A stretch of DNA of 64,000 nucleotides, taken from Neobacillus kokaensis (GTDB lineage Bacteria; Bacillota; Bacilli; Bacillales; Cytobacillaceae). The DNA is taken from positions 33,153-97,152 of the forward strand of contig NZ_BNDS01000004.1 of NCBI RefSeq assembly GCF_014656545.1, read 5' to 3'. The notes below the pieces were generated by a model that did not search any database, had not been told where the DNA came from, and was given only the letters and a program-made list of their open reading frames with translations. A program made the translations under genes and the position numbers. Numbering within the stretch: position 1 is the first letter of the stretch; each line of letters begins with the position of its first letter. Positions 39,540 through 48,419 of this stretch are shown here, one piece after another.

Positions 39540-40457
39540 TTATTTAATTCCAGAATGCGCCATGGTGGCGATAACTTTTCTTTGGAAGAATAAAAACATG
39601 ATGAACTGAGGTAAAAACATGATAAGCGCTCCAGCTGCAGCAGCCCCTTGTCTAGCTACAGAATTTGCTAAATTTGCCGTTAAAGACATCATGTAATATG
39701 GCAGTGTTTTCATCGATTCATCCTGCATAAATAATTGTGAAGTTTCTGTATTCCCCCAAGCCGACTGGAATGAAATAATAGCAATTGTTGCAATTGCTGG
39801 AGTAACAATTGGCATAACAATTCTAAAAAACATTCCGAATTCGGATGCACCATCTATTTTTGCCGCCTCTAATACTTCATTTGGTACTTGATCAATAAAT
39901 TGTTTCATTAAAAATACTCCAACCGGCATAGCAATCAAAGGCAAAACATGTCCCCAGTATGTATTCATAATCCCTAAACTTTCCACAACCACATACCTTG
40001 GTATTTGTAAAACCTGTGGTACAAACAGGAGTGAAATCATAATTAATGAAAACACCAGCTTTGAACCTGGAAAAGGATGTTTTGACAACGCATATGCACA
40101 AAGTGCACTTGTTACAACCATCGCAATAGTAGCAAGAACTGTAACAATGACACTGTTAAAAATGAATCGAGAAACCGGTACAAATGTATTGGATGTTAAT
40201 GTTAACAGCTCGATAAAGTTCTGAAACGTTGGATCCTGCACGATAAATGTCGGCGGAAACAGAAATAACTCATGTAAAGGCTTAAAAGCATGATTGAAAA
40301 TATATACAATTGGAAGGAGCATAAAGATCGACGCGATTGTCAGAAAGAATAAAATGATATATTGTGTTCGATCCAATCTTTTTATTTCTAGTAGAAAATT
40401 GCTCCACTTCCACTTGCTTTCTTGTGCAAAGTTCCTCAATACTTCTATCATTTTCAT
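39540..40457 (-). CDS. Carbohydrate ABC transporter permease
   Basis: 305 residues, MalG-like: a cytoplasmic N-terminus of ~30 residues, six predicted helices, EAA loop LEAAKIDGASEFGMFFRIVMP and C-terminal FLFFQRKVIATMAHSGIK. The start is ATG 40457 or Met3, both served by GGAGGG. It is 2 bp downstream of its partner gene (40460-41458) and 25 bp upstream of the propeller/Yip1 gene. Distinct EAA and tail sequences from the 33208-35074 pair show that the operon holds two different transport channels rather than a recent duplication. Confidence 0.88.
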   Translation of the reverse strand: MKMIEVLRNFAQESKWKWSNFLLEIKRLDRTQYIILFFLTIASIFMLLPIVYIFNHAFKPLHELFLFPPTFIVQDPTFQNFIELLTLTSNTFVPVSRFIFNSVIVTVLATIAMVVTSALCAYALSKHPFPGSKLVFSLIMISLLFVPQVLQIPRYVVVESLGIMNTYWGHVLPLIAMPVGVFLMKQFIDQVPNEVLEAAKIDGASEFGMFFRIVMPIVTPAIATIAIISFQSAWGNTETSQLFMQDESMKTLPYYMMSLTANLANSVARQGAAAAGALIMFLPQFIMFLFFQRKVIATMAHSGIK

Positions 40458-40459
40458 TT

Positions 40460-41458
40460 CTATTTACCCTCCTTATCTTCTAATAGGTAGAAGAATATTC
40501 GGCTTAATAGAAACATCATAACTAATAGTACGACTGAAATTGCACTCGCATATCCCAATTCAAACCGGATGAATCCATAGTCTTCAATATGACTAATCAT
40601 TACCTGCCCAGCGTAATTGGGAGTAGGATTTGAACCTGAAAGCTGTACACCGATGCTTCCTGCCTGTAACGTATGAATAATGGACATTACACCGGCAAAT
40701 AATAATTGCGGTTTCATCATTGGAACAGTTATATACCAAATTTCTTGAAGCCTGCTCGAAATCCCGTCAATTTTACCGGCATCGTACAACTCTTTATCCA
40801 CATTCAATAAGCCTGCGAGCATCGCCAAAAATCCAATGCCCATACTTGACCAAATTGATACAACAATCATGATATTTAACAGCCAGTCTTGATCCTGTAA
40901 GAAAATAATTGGCTCGGTAATAAATCCCCATTTAAGGAGAAAACTATTAATATAGCCGGTTCTGTCACCGGAAAACATAACTTGCCAAACGACCGACATG
41001 GCTACTCCTGCTGCAAGTGACGGGACATACATAGCTAGTGCATATCCCGTTCTTAATGTATTTGGGAGCTGGGCAATAAACCAAGCAAGAAGAAATGCAA
41101 GAACAAAACCGACTGGACCGACAAACAATGAAAATTTAAACGTGTTCGGCAGAACGTTCTGTAAAAAAACAATGTCTTGAGAGAATAAAGTTTGATAGTT
41201 TAACCATCCCGTCCAGGTTGGAAATTGGATGGAGTTAAAATAGGTAAAACTTAAACCGATTGCCGCTAACACTGGGACCACGATAAAGATCAAAAACAGA
41301 ATCATAAAGGGTGCAATAAACAGATAGGATAGGCGGTATTTCCACATATTCGCCAGGACCTTCCTTGTACGGTCAGCCAGTTCAGCTTTAAGGCTATTGA
41401 TTTTCGTTGTTTTTATTGTGCTTACATTCGCTTTTTCAAGCTGAACATCATTGTTCAT
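40460..41458 (-). CDS. Carbohydrate ABC transporter permease
   Basis: 332 residues, MalF-like, with a ~40-residue cytoplasmic N-terminus and six predicted helices. The EAA-type loop (DAGKIDGISSRLQEIWYITV) keeps the DG core but the canonical EAA is DAG. ATG 41458 has AAAGGAG upstream and overlaps the end of the large binding-protein gene by 11 bp, so translation is coupled. It forms the channel with the product of 39540-40457 and is the natural partner of the 995-residue binding protein. Confidence 0.87.
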   Translation of the reverse strand: MNNDVQLEKANVSTIKTTKINSLKAELADRTRKVLANMWKYRLSYLFIAPFMILFLIFIVVPVLAAIGLSFTYFNSIQFPTWTGWLNYQTLFSQDIVFLQNVLPNTFKFSLFVGPVGFVLAFLLAWFIAQLPNTLRTGYALAMYVPSLAAGVAMSVVWQVMFSGDRTGYINSFLLKWGFITEPIIFLQDQDWLLNIMIVVSIWSSMGIGFLAMLAGLLNVDKELYDAGKIDGISSRLQEIWYITVPMMKPQLLFAGVMSIIHTLQAGSIGVQLSGSNPTPNYAGQVMISHIEDYGFIRFELGYASAISVVLLVMMFLLSRIFFYLLEDKEGK

Positions 41459-44435
41459 ATGGTTCCACTCCTTTCCATGGTTCTGAAATAATTGGGACGT
41501 CTAAAGGATTCAAAACCTTATTATTTTCATCAATAAGGTGAAACTCAGATTGTTTTCTTTTCAACTCACGTTTTATAGCTTTTACCGCCTTTTCCAACTC
41601 AATCCTAGGATTTCCGCCTTCAAGAACGGTCTGATTCCAAGCAAAGTCTAATTGCCTTGTCGTCATATATCCACCAGGGACATTAGCAATGTCCTTCTCC
41701 CATTTCCATTGTTCCAAAATGGCTTGTAAATCCGATTTCCTCCACGGCATTTTACTAAAGGCAGCTACATTGGCAGAATTCCATCTAAATGTTTCACCAC
41801 GAAATTGCTCGAGATTAAGGCCATATTCTGTTTGAACTTCCGGAGATGAATACCATTTAATAAAATCCCATGCCAGCTCTTGTTTTTCCTTTGGAGTATC
41901 ATTAAATAGCATCATGCTGGTTGTACCCATACCGGTTCCCCCAGCCCACCTGACATTCGCTCCAGATGGATCGATATGTCCTGGAATTGGCGCAATCCCC
42001 CAAGCATCCATAATTTCCGGTGCTGCAACGAGTAATTGCATATATTGATTAAAGTCTGCTATCCCAATAGGGAACAACCCTTTACGGAACTGCTGATAAA
42101 AGCTTTGAACCTGTCGATCCATACCGTGTAAATTGAACAAGTTTGTCCATTCCTCAAATCCCTTAAAGGCCTCAGGTTGATCCAGTCCTGTTTCCATTCC
42201 GTCCGGAGTATATAACTCCACACCATTTTGATAAAGCATGTAGGAAAAGTCTTTTGGATCCGCATAGAAATTAAGATGGTTTTGCAATAATGTCGGAAGC
42301 ATATCGTACACATCGTCCCATGTTTGAGGAACCTCTAAGCCAAGTTGATCCAATATGTCTTTTCTATAAAAGAGAACCTTGAAATTAATGGTTTCCGGAA
42401 TACCATAGGTCCCCCCATCATAATAGTATGGAAGTAATGTACCCGGAGCATATTGTTCTAATAGTTTTTCTGCTCCCGGCATGGTTGAAATATCCTTTGC
42501 AGCACCGCGTACCGCCATTTCAAATGGCATTCCGCTCGGAACACCAAGAGCGACATCCGGCATAATCCCGGCAGATTTAGCTAAGATAAGCAAGTTGGTA
42601 TCCTGGATTAGATTCACGTTTACCTTAATCCCATACTTTGGTGTAAAATACTGATTCGCCAATTGTTGAAGTTCTTCTGCATAATCCCTTCCCCACATCA
42701 TCCAGACATTCAATTCTTTATCTGATTGCTGATGTAATTGATTTTGATCTGAGAAGGAATAAATCAAGGAATTATAGCTGCCTTGAATTTTCTGGAACCA
42801 ATTCGCCGTCATACTCGGAAACTCTTCTTTATCAGGAGAAATATAAAACTTGTCTACTGCAAGAGGACTATTCATTAATTCTTGCCTTTGATTCTCCAGA
42901 CTATCTTGAAGCGCTCCGATTCTCACTTGGCTATTAGCGATTTCACCTGGTTCATCCAGCAAATAAGTGAGATCTTGAACAATAGATTCTAATGCTTGTG
43001 ACACATTACTTCTTTCGCCGTTGACCTTAAGCATTTCTTTTGTCATGGTTTCAATCTGTTTTTTCATGGCTTTTAATTTGTCAAGTAGACCCGGCAGTTC
43101 TTCCTCTACATTCCAAACCCTGAAACTGTCCTCCTGGTTTCCTGTGGCAAGCCTAAGATCTTGAGAAATCGCCCTTATTTCATTAGATAGTTTATCCATC
43201 TGAATAATCAGCGGCACAAACGGCTCATATGTTGCTTCAAGTGAAATCGTATGCTTACCCTTAGTTAAATAAATGGAATATGGGCTTTTCCCCTTTCCTT
43301 CCAATATAACCTCCTGCCATCCCGAGGCATATGGAATTCGAAAATGCTTTAATTCCTCAAATGGTATTTTCCCATCAATATAAACCGTTCTAAATGTAGC
43401 TAGATTTTTCCTGTAATTCTGCATGCCGCGGAATCCAATTTTATAGGTTCCATCCTCCGGCACGTCAAATTCCCAAGTAACTGCTTGTCCACCTTGGTAC
43501 CAGTTCGATCCGCCCAGCGTATTAAATTTTATTTTTTTTAGTGATTCCGGGGTAGTTAACGGATCACGATCATATTGAACTTGAATAGAGGTGGAGTTCT
43601 TCTTGCTGAAATTTTCTGCTTCAATTGTGATAAGCTTACCGTTTTTTCCAGAATTCGAGGGGTATTCTTCCTTCACTTCCTGATAAGTCTTATATGTTTC
43701 TGGTGATTTAATTTCTATTGTTTTCAGTGCAACAGATTCCCTAAGGGCTTGCAGGCGGATAATGTTTTCTCCCTTTTTTAAATGGAACAACAACGGTTCA
43801 ACATTAGCCCCTCCAGATTCCCGAAGTGCTTCTGTTCTCCAGCCAGTTATATCTTCCACAAGCGAACGTATTTGGTTTCCTTTTTCGTCATATTGTGGCT
43901 TTTCATCGCGAAATTCCCGCTTCAGCTCGATTGCACGTGATTCTTTAAATGGGTAAGCTCCATTTATCTGTACATTGAAAATGATTGATTGTCTGGTTCC
44001 TCCATCTTTTTGCAGGAATGGGGCGTATTCAAACGCCATTTCATACAAGCCCTCTTCCTTCACATTAACGTTATATTCTACCCAGCCATTTTGTGTTGAC
44101 CAAAGCAAGGCATGATCTTTCCCGGCATAGGACCCCAAGGTCACACCAGCATCTCGGGATTTATTAGAAAAGTTCCCAGCATCTAATTTCAATTGCTCGC
44201 TTCCCGGCTGAACTCCGTCACTTTTCCACTTCTGTACTACTTCGTAATAATACGGCTCTAACTGTTTTTCAAATGTGTCAGCATCAGCCGTTTCCTTTGA
44301 TTTCAATTTCTCCTCTGCATGGGCAATACTGCTTGGTTTATTAAACAGGGGCAGCATCGTCCCGATGATGAAAATAACGATTATGCTAATAGCTTGTAAT
44401 CTCCTGATGGATGTCTTACGAAATTGAGGTGCCAT
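41448..44435 (-). CDS. Very large solute-binding protein fused to carbohydrate-binding-like domains
   Basis: 995 residues, about twice the usual size of a binding protein. The N-terminal signal (hydrophobic 15-31) has a probable signal peptidase I site after AHA-40 and no lipobox Cys, so anchoring is not by lipid. Two beta-sandwich CBM6/35-like regions follow (~80-250, with ALLWSTQNGWVEYNVNV; ~265-410, with NWYQGGQAVTWEFDVPEDG), then a helical/coiled segment (~415-540) and a family 1 binding-protein domain (~590-950, with YGIPETINFKVLFYRKDIL and DTPKEKQELAWDFIKWYSS). It may scan a polymer and hand oligomers to the permeases. GGAGGGAGG precedes ATG 44435. Confidence 0.82.
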   Translation of the reverse strand: MAPQFRKTSIRRLQAISIIVIFIIGTMLPLFNKPSSIAHAEEKLKSKETADADTFEKQLEPYYYEVVQKWKSDGVQPGSEQLKLDAGNFSNKSRDAGVTLGSYAGKDHALLWSTQNGWVEYNVNVKEEGLYEMAFEYAPFLQKDGGTRQSIIFNVQINGAYPFKESRAIELKREFRDEKPQYDEKGNQIRSLVEDITGWRTEALRESGGANVEPLLFHLKKGENIIRLQALRESVALKTIEIKSPETYKTYQEVKEEYPSNSGKNGKLITIEAENFSKKNSTSIQVQYDRDPLTTPESLKKIKFNTLGGSNWYQGGQAVTWEFDVPEDGTYKIGFRGMQNYRKNLATFRTVYIDGKIPFEELKHFRIPYASGWQEVILEGKGKSPYSIYLTKGKHTISLEATYEPFVPLIIQMDKLSNEIRAISQDLRLATGNQEDSFRVWNVEEELPGLLDKLKAMKKQIETMTKEMLKVNGERSNVSQALESIVQDLTYLLDEPGEIANSQVRIGALQDSLENQRQELMNSPLAVDKFYISPDKEEFPSMTANWFQKIQGSYNSLIYSFSDQNQLHQQSDKELNVWMMWGRDYAEELQQLANQYFTPKYGIKVNVNLIQDTNLLILAKSAGIMPDVALGVPSGMPFEMAVRGAAKDISTMPGAEKLLEQYAPGTLLPYYYDGGTYGIPETINFKVLFYRKDILDQLGLEVPQTWDDVYDMLPTLLQNHLNFYADPKDFSYMLYQNGVELYTPDGMETGLDQPEAFKGFEEWTNLFNLHGMDRQVQSFYQQFRKGLFPIGIADFNQYMQLLVAAPEIMDAWGIAPIPGHIDPSGANVRWAGGTGMGTTSMMLFNDTPKEKQELAWDFIKWYSSPEVQTEYGLNLEQFRGETFRWNSANVAAFSKMPWRKSDLQAILEQWKWEKDIANVPGGYMTTRQLDFAWNQTVLEGGNPRIELEKAVKAIKRELKRKQSEFHLIDENNKVLNPLDVPIISEPWKGVEPYEQ

Positions 44436-44448
44436 ATCCTCCCTCCAT

Positions 44449-45567
44449 TCAAATTGTTAACAATTTTTCTGTTTTACTGTCAAAAAACAAGACCTTCTCC
44501 ATATCAATAGCGACCCTTACTTCTTCGCCCTCCCTATATGAAAACCTAGGATGAGCGCGGACTGTAAATGACTCTCTTCCTTGAGAATCTAGGTGATAGT
44601 AATGGTCTGAGCCGATAAACTCATTGAATTGTAATACACCTTTTAAAACTGCATTTGGGTAAACGTCGAACATTTCTTTTTCAAAGCTCATGTATTCCGG
44701 TCTGATTCCCATAATAATGTTGTAGCTAACTCCGCGTAATTGGTTAAACATTTTTGTTTGTTTATCTGTTAACCTAATGCTAAAAGTTTGAGTTGAAAAT
44801 GTTAAATACCCATTAATTTCTTCTATTGTGCCTTCAAAGAAATTCATTGGCTGATTTCCAATAAATTTAGCTACAAATAAATTTTGTGGTTTATGGTAAA
44901 TTTGCTCTGGAGTATCTACTTGCTGGATTACTCCTTTATTCATGACAACAATGCGATCTCCCATTGTCATGGCTTCAATTTGATCATGGGTTACATAAAT
45001 TGTTGTAACACCTATCGTTCTATGTAATCTAATAATCTCAGCCCTCATCTGAACCCTTAATTTTGCATCAAGATTAGACAATGGCTCATCCATTAGAAAC
45101 GCTTGTGGTGACCTGACTATTGCCCTTCCTAATGCAACACGCTGTCTTTGACCGCCACTAAGCTCTCTTGGTTTGCGGTTAAGAAAATTCCCAATTTCGA
45201 GCACATCTGCTGCTCGTTTCACTGCTGCTTCAATTTCATGCTTAGGCATCTTCCTGATCCGAAGCCCAAAAGCAATATTTTCATAGACTGTTAGATTCGG
45301 GTATAAAGCATAGTTTTGGAATACCATTGAAATATCCCGATCCTTCGGCGGATAATCATTCACTAGAGTATCGCCAATGTAGATCTCGCCTTCCGAAATA
45401 TCTTCAAGACCTGCAACCATTCGAAGAGTGGTAGACTTTCCGCACCCCGAAGGACCTAGGAATACCAAAAACTCCTGATCTTTGATATCCATATTAAAAT
45501 TATCTACTGCCAGTTCTTTAAATTTGCCGTATCTTTTTGTAACATTATTCAACAAAATTCTCGCCAT
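44449..45567 (-). CDS. MsmX/MalK-type ABC transporter ATPase
   Basis: 372 residues: Walker [11 protein letters not shown]-loop [11 protein letters not shown], signature [15 protein letters not shown], Walker [17 protein letters not shown] and H-loop THDQ, then a TOBE-type C-terminal domain (from ~245, with [10 protein letters not shown]). This is the layout of multi-substrate sugar-importer ATPases. ATG 45567 is used because GGAGG lies 7 nt upstream; an in-frame TTG 10 codons earlier would place that site inside the gene. It is the only importer ATPase in the window and may energise three permease pairs. The symbol msmX is not applied because orthology is not shown. Confidence 0.92.
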   Translation of the reverse strand: MARILLNNVTKRYGKFKELAVDNFNMDIKDQEFLVFLGPSGCGKSTTLRMVAGLEDISEGEIYIGDTLVNDYPPKDRDISMVFQNYALYPNLTVYENIAFGLRIRKMPKHEIEAAVKRAADVLEIGNFLNRKPRELSGGQRQRVALGRAIVRSPQAFLMDEPLSNLDAKLRVQMRAEIIRLHRTIGVTTIYVTHDQIEAMTMGDRIVVMNKGVIQQVDTPEQIYHKPQNLFVAKFIGNQPMNFFEGTIEEINGYLTFSTQTFSIRLTDKQTKMFNQLRGVSYNIIMGIRPEYMSFEKEMFDVYPNAVLKGVLQFNEFIGSDHYYHLDSQGRESFTVRAHPRFSYREGEEVRVAIDMEKVLFFDSKTEKLLTI

Positions 45568-45634
45568 GAGGTAGCCTCCTAAGACAAATTGTTCCAAAAC
45601 CTGATGATTCGTACTTTTATTTTAATTATTTTTA

Positions 45635-45651
45635 TGTGAATTAAGTGTGAA
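45635..45651 (-). promoter_or_regulatory. TTCACA-N5-TTCACA direct repeat upstream of the ATPase gene
   Basis: On the minus strand two TTCACA hexamers begin exactly 11 bp apart (plus-strand TGTGAA at 45635-45640 and 45646-45651). An almost identical 21-bp block (18 of 21 positions by hand) lies at 47503-47523 upstream of the binding-protein gene. The 11-bp spacing is typical of OmpR/PhoB-family response regulator sites. Confidence 0.6.
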
Positions 45652-45771
45652 GATTATTTATTGAGGGGTTAAACGGAGAAGAGCAATGCCCCCTAGATTA
45701 CATTTGGATTGATGTAAAAATCTCCAAACCCACGATATTTAAAAGGAAACTCTGCAAGAACAAAAAGCACA

Positions 45772-45877
45772 AGCGCCTTGGTCAGCACCGACAAGCAAAT
45801 GTTCTTCAGCACTAAAAGTCCGTCTTTTGACTTTTAGTGCTGAAGGTTATTTGACCTCGAGGGGCTAGGCGCTGGAG
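45772..45877. repeat. Bacillaceae-type intergenic hairpin repeat
   Basis: Core perfect 17-bp inverted repeat, CTTCAGCACTAAAAGTC (45804-45820) and its complement (45829-45845), inside outer arms AGCGCCT / AGGCGCT. I recall similar elements dispersed in Bacillaceae genomes; copy number cannot be checked here. It lies between the binding-protein and ATPase genes and could terminate or attenuate transcription. The 45568-45971 gap also holds the repeats at 45635-45651 and a stem-loop at 45928-45954. Confidence 0.75.
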
Positions 45878-45927
45878 CTAGATTCTAAAAACTTGAAGAG
45901 TTTCCTTTCGTTCTCATATTCATGGTT

Positions 45928-45954
45928 TAAAGCTGAATAAGACAGACAGCTTTA
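45928..45954 (-). terminator. Stem-loop just after the binding-protein gene
   Basis: TAAAGCTG (45928-45935) and CAGCTTTA (45947-45954), perfect 8-bp arms with an 11-nt loop, starting 18 bp after the stop codon. There is only a weak tail, so mRNA 3'-end stabilisation of the binding-protein message is more likely than strong termination. Confidence 0.5.
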
Positions 45955-45971
45955 GATCATTTATTACCGAT

Positions 45972-47324
45972 TTACTCAGATTCCTTTTGTTCTTTTACGC
46001 TTTGTTCAGCTTTTTCTTGAAGGATACGTAAAAACTCATTTATATCCTTACCAGAGTTTACATACTCGATAGGTGCTGTCCATAGAACACCATCTCCGTA
46101 TTTAGCCTTCTTATCTGGACCAGTTGCATATTTATGCAAGAATAGCGATTGAAGATTTTTATCATGGAACTCTGGTTTATTCTCTGCGAATACTTTATGA
46201 ACTTCTGGATTCACTAATGGAGATGGTTCACCTAATTTTGATTTTTCCATTTGTACTTCGTCAGAGAATAAGTATGCAAGAATTTTTAATGCTAATTCCT
46301 TGTGTTCGCTTGGTGCAGTAATAGCGTGGCCATTGCCATTTGGCGCTGGATCAATACCTTCAAGGCCTTTCCAGCTAGGGAAAGAGACAATATCAATATT
46401 TTTTTCAGCTAACCAGCCGTGGTGTGTCTTAGCAGGTGCCATAGCAACGTTGCCTTTTCCAAATTCAGCACCCCAGTTATGAAGCAGGCTGCCAGGTTCT
46501 TTTGCAGGGTAGTTTCCTGGGATGGAAGTGAATGATTTTACCATTTCCAAGTATCTTTTATAGGCTTCTGATTGTGTAATTAAAACTTTATCTGTATCAG
46601 GGTCAATTGAATTTTGACTGAATTGAGTATATGCATCATATGGAACATCAAGGTCTAATCCGCGGTACTGAACCCCGTTGACTTCACGTGTTAATTTCTT
46701 CGCAAGTTCAATGACTTCTTCCCATGTCATATCATCTGTTGGATAGTCAACACCAAGAAGATCGAAAACATCCTTGTTATAGTGCAAAGAGAAAGTAGCA
46801 CGTGCAGTCGGAATTGCGTATATTCCGCCCTTACCGTATGGATCCTGGTTACGGACAAATTTAATGATGGAAGGATCAAAACGATTTAAATCAAAGCCCT
46901 CTTTTTTCATTAAATCTTCCATATTATAATCAAGGCCAAGTGTTTTCATGAAGTTTGTATGTGTCATAAGACCCATTGTAACGATATCAGGACTTTTTCC
47001 TGCGGCAACTAGCTGTTCAAGTGATTCAGAATTATCTGTTCCTGCTTCTTGAACCTCAATGGTAACGTTAGGGAATTTCTTTTTAATGTATTTGCCGATA
47101 GCATTATCGAAATTTTCCTGTCCCCACTGATATGCCCATCTTAGTGTAGCTTCTGTTTCATCCACTTCTGTTTCCGCTTTCTTTTCATTGGCTGTTGTTT
47201 TCTCATTCGTTTTCGGCTTCTCGGATGTGTTAGTTTTCTCAGAAGTATTGCTGCAAGCAGTAATTAATGAGAGCGATAACAAAAACGTAAGTAATACAAA
47301 CCAAATATTCTTATTCCTTTTCAT
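45972..47324 (-). CDS. ABC transporter solute-binding lipoprotein (family 1)
   Basis: About 450 residues. It has a lipoprotein signal with lipobox LITAC (Cys24), then a repetitive Thr/Asn/Glu/Lys linker (TSEK, TNEK, ANEK units, ~26-50) and a MalE/UgpB-like domain, with RWAYQWGQENFDNAIGKYIKKKF, PDIVTMG and IPTARATFSLHYNKDVFDLL in segments ~60-190. Met at 47324 is preferred over TTG two codons upstream because GAGGGGG is spaced for it. It is the first gene of region C, 404 bp ahead of the ATPase. It may serve one of the two permease pairs, with the 995-residue protein serving the other. Confidence 0.9.
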   Translation of the reverse strand: MKRNKNIWFVLLTFLLSLSLITACSNTSEKTNTSEKPKTNEKTTANEKKAETEVDETEATLRWAYQWGQENFDNAIGKYIKKKFPNVTIEVQEAGTDNSESLEQLVAAGKSPDIVTMGLMTHTNFMKTLGLDYNMEDLMKKEGFDLNRFDPSIIKFVRNQDPYGKGGIYAIPTARATFSLHYNKDVFDLLGVDYPTDDMTWEEVIELAKKLTREVNGVQYRGLDLDVPYDAYTQFSQNSIDPDTDKVLITQSEAYKRYLEMVKSFTSIPGNYPAKEPGSLLHNWGAEFGKGNVAMAPAKTHHGWLAEKNIDIVSFPSWKGLEGIDPAPNGNGHAITAPSEHKELALKILAYLFSDEVQMEKSKLGEPSPLVNPEVHKVFAENKPEFHDKNLQSLFLHKYATGPDKKAKYGDGVLWTAPIEYVNSGKDINEFLRILQEKAEQSVKEQKESE

Positions 47325-47468
47325 GAACAAGATCCCCCTCTTAAGAAATTAAAATTTAAAAATATAAACCAGCAACAATTACAATTAACCTGTAATGAAC
47401 TTCCATCATCCCCCCATCGTTCAACTTTTTTGGGTTTCTTTGTTAATCCTTCCCCAACTTGCTGCCAT

Positions 47469-47483
47469 GTGTAAGCGCATACC
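47469..47483. promoter_or_regulatory. Degenerate cre-like site
   Basis: Core TGTAAGCGCATAC matches all inner fixed positions of the cre consensus; only the two outer W positions fail. It lies ~145 bp upstream of the binding-protein start, which suggests catabolite control of region C. Confidence 0.45.
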
Positions 47484-47502
47484 AAAATACTACTCTATTA
47501 AT

Positions 47503-47526
47503 TGTGAATTTGGTGTGAAAATTCAC
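47503..47526 (-). promoter_or_regulatory. TTCACA direct repeat embedded in an inverted repeat
   Basis: Minus-strand TTCACA hexamers 11 bp apart (plus-strand TGTGAA at 47503-47508 and 47514-47519) match the block at 45635-45651. The site is also an inverted repeat, GTGAATTT-N7-AAATTCAC (47504-47526). It lies ~180 bp upstream of the binding-protein start and 43 bp past the stop of the membrane-protein gene at 47570. Confidence 0.6.
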
Positions 47527-47569
47527 TCTAGTCTAATATTGGAGGAAGGGTTATTAACATAGTTTCTCC

Positions 47570-48367
47570 CTAAGCAGCCTTGATCTGGTAATTTAACTCA
47601 TCCCTTGTCCTGCATAAAATCATCATAAAGATGGTTTGGATCACACTCATTAAATAACCGTATACAAAAATGGAAGCTATAATACTATAAGGTCCCCAAT
47701 ACATATGGATGAGGTAACTCATTAAACTTGAAATGAAATACATAATAAAAATTAAACTGAATGAAGGAAATAGGGATTTTTTTAGATAGCCTCTACAGGT
47801 TTTGAAGGCCGCTGCCATACTTACACCGTCAACAACTATGGTGAATTCCAGATAAATGAACAAAATGCGTAAGCAAATGAACAAAACAAGCGCTGCAAAA
47901 ACGCCAATAATTTTAAACATGAGAACCAAGAATGCCGTTACGCTGATTTTCCCCAAAAATAGAATGAGCCACAGAAAAATAAATTGGATCCAATTCTTCT
48001 TACCAGCATGCAGAAAATTTGAAATATCGAAAGCCTTTCCATTTACGATCGAAAATAAGAAGCTAATATATCCTCCTTGCAAAAATGCACCTATAATGAT
48101 CAGCCCGATAACAATCAGCCATGAAAAAGATGGTAGATTTCCAGAACTCTTTAAAAGGTCAATATTATTTGCAAAAAGTGGAATGTTCGATACATGGCTA
48201 ACAGAAGGAAGACCCATCTCCAAAATTAAACGAATTGAAATTCTCTCTTTTCCATCCATCCCAACCATTAACCAGCCCACTACAAAAGAAAGCAAATCAA
48301 ACATAACTGGCAGAAAAATGAGAGTGAAATGGCGGTGAACTTTCTTAATTGCTTCCACAACTAACAT
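47570..48367 (-). CDS. Polytopic membrane protein of unknown function
   Basis: 265 residues with about six hydrophobic helices (starting near 15, 100, 130, 160, 200 and 232). No family is recognised with confidence. The motif TIVVDGVSMAAAFKTCRGYLKKS near 180-200 resembles the amphipathic loop of small bacterial integral-membrane families that may act on secretion or the envelope. It is encoded 52 bp after the OmpR-type regulator and probably co-transcribed with it. ATG 48367 has GGAGGG upstream. It could be a membrane partner or signal input for that regulator, which has no adjacent histidine kinase; this is speculation. Confidence 0.6.
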   Translation of the reverse strand: MLVVEAIKKVHRHFTLIFLPVMFDLLSFVVGWLMVGMDGKERISIRLILEMGLPSVSHVSNIPLFANNIDLLKSSGNLPSFSWLIVIGLIIIGAFLQGGYISFLFSIVNGKAFDISNFLHAGKKNWIQFIFLWLILFLGKISVTAFLVLMFKIIGVFAALVLFICLRILFIYLEFTIVVDGVSMAAAFKTCRGYLKKSLFPSFSLIFIMYFISSLMSYLIHMYWGPYSIIASIFVYGYLMSVIQTIFMMILCRTRDELNYQIKAA

Positions 48368-48419
48368 TTAAACCCTCCATCTAGTGCTTTAAATTTATAA
48401 TACTGTCCATGGGTTTATT

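Noticed and set aside
47856..48338. 160-codon open frame on the plus strand
   Set aside because: Antisense to a co-transcribed membrane-protein gene; Lys/Ile/Pro-rich translation typical of the reverse of hydrophobic codons.
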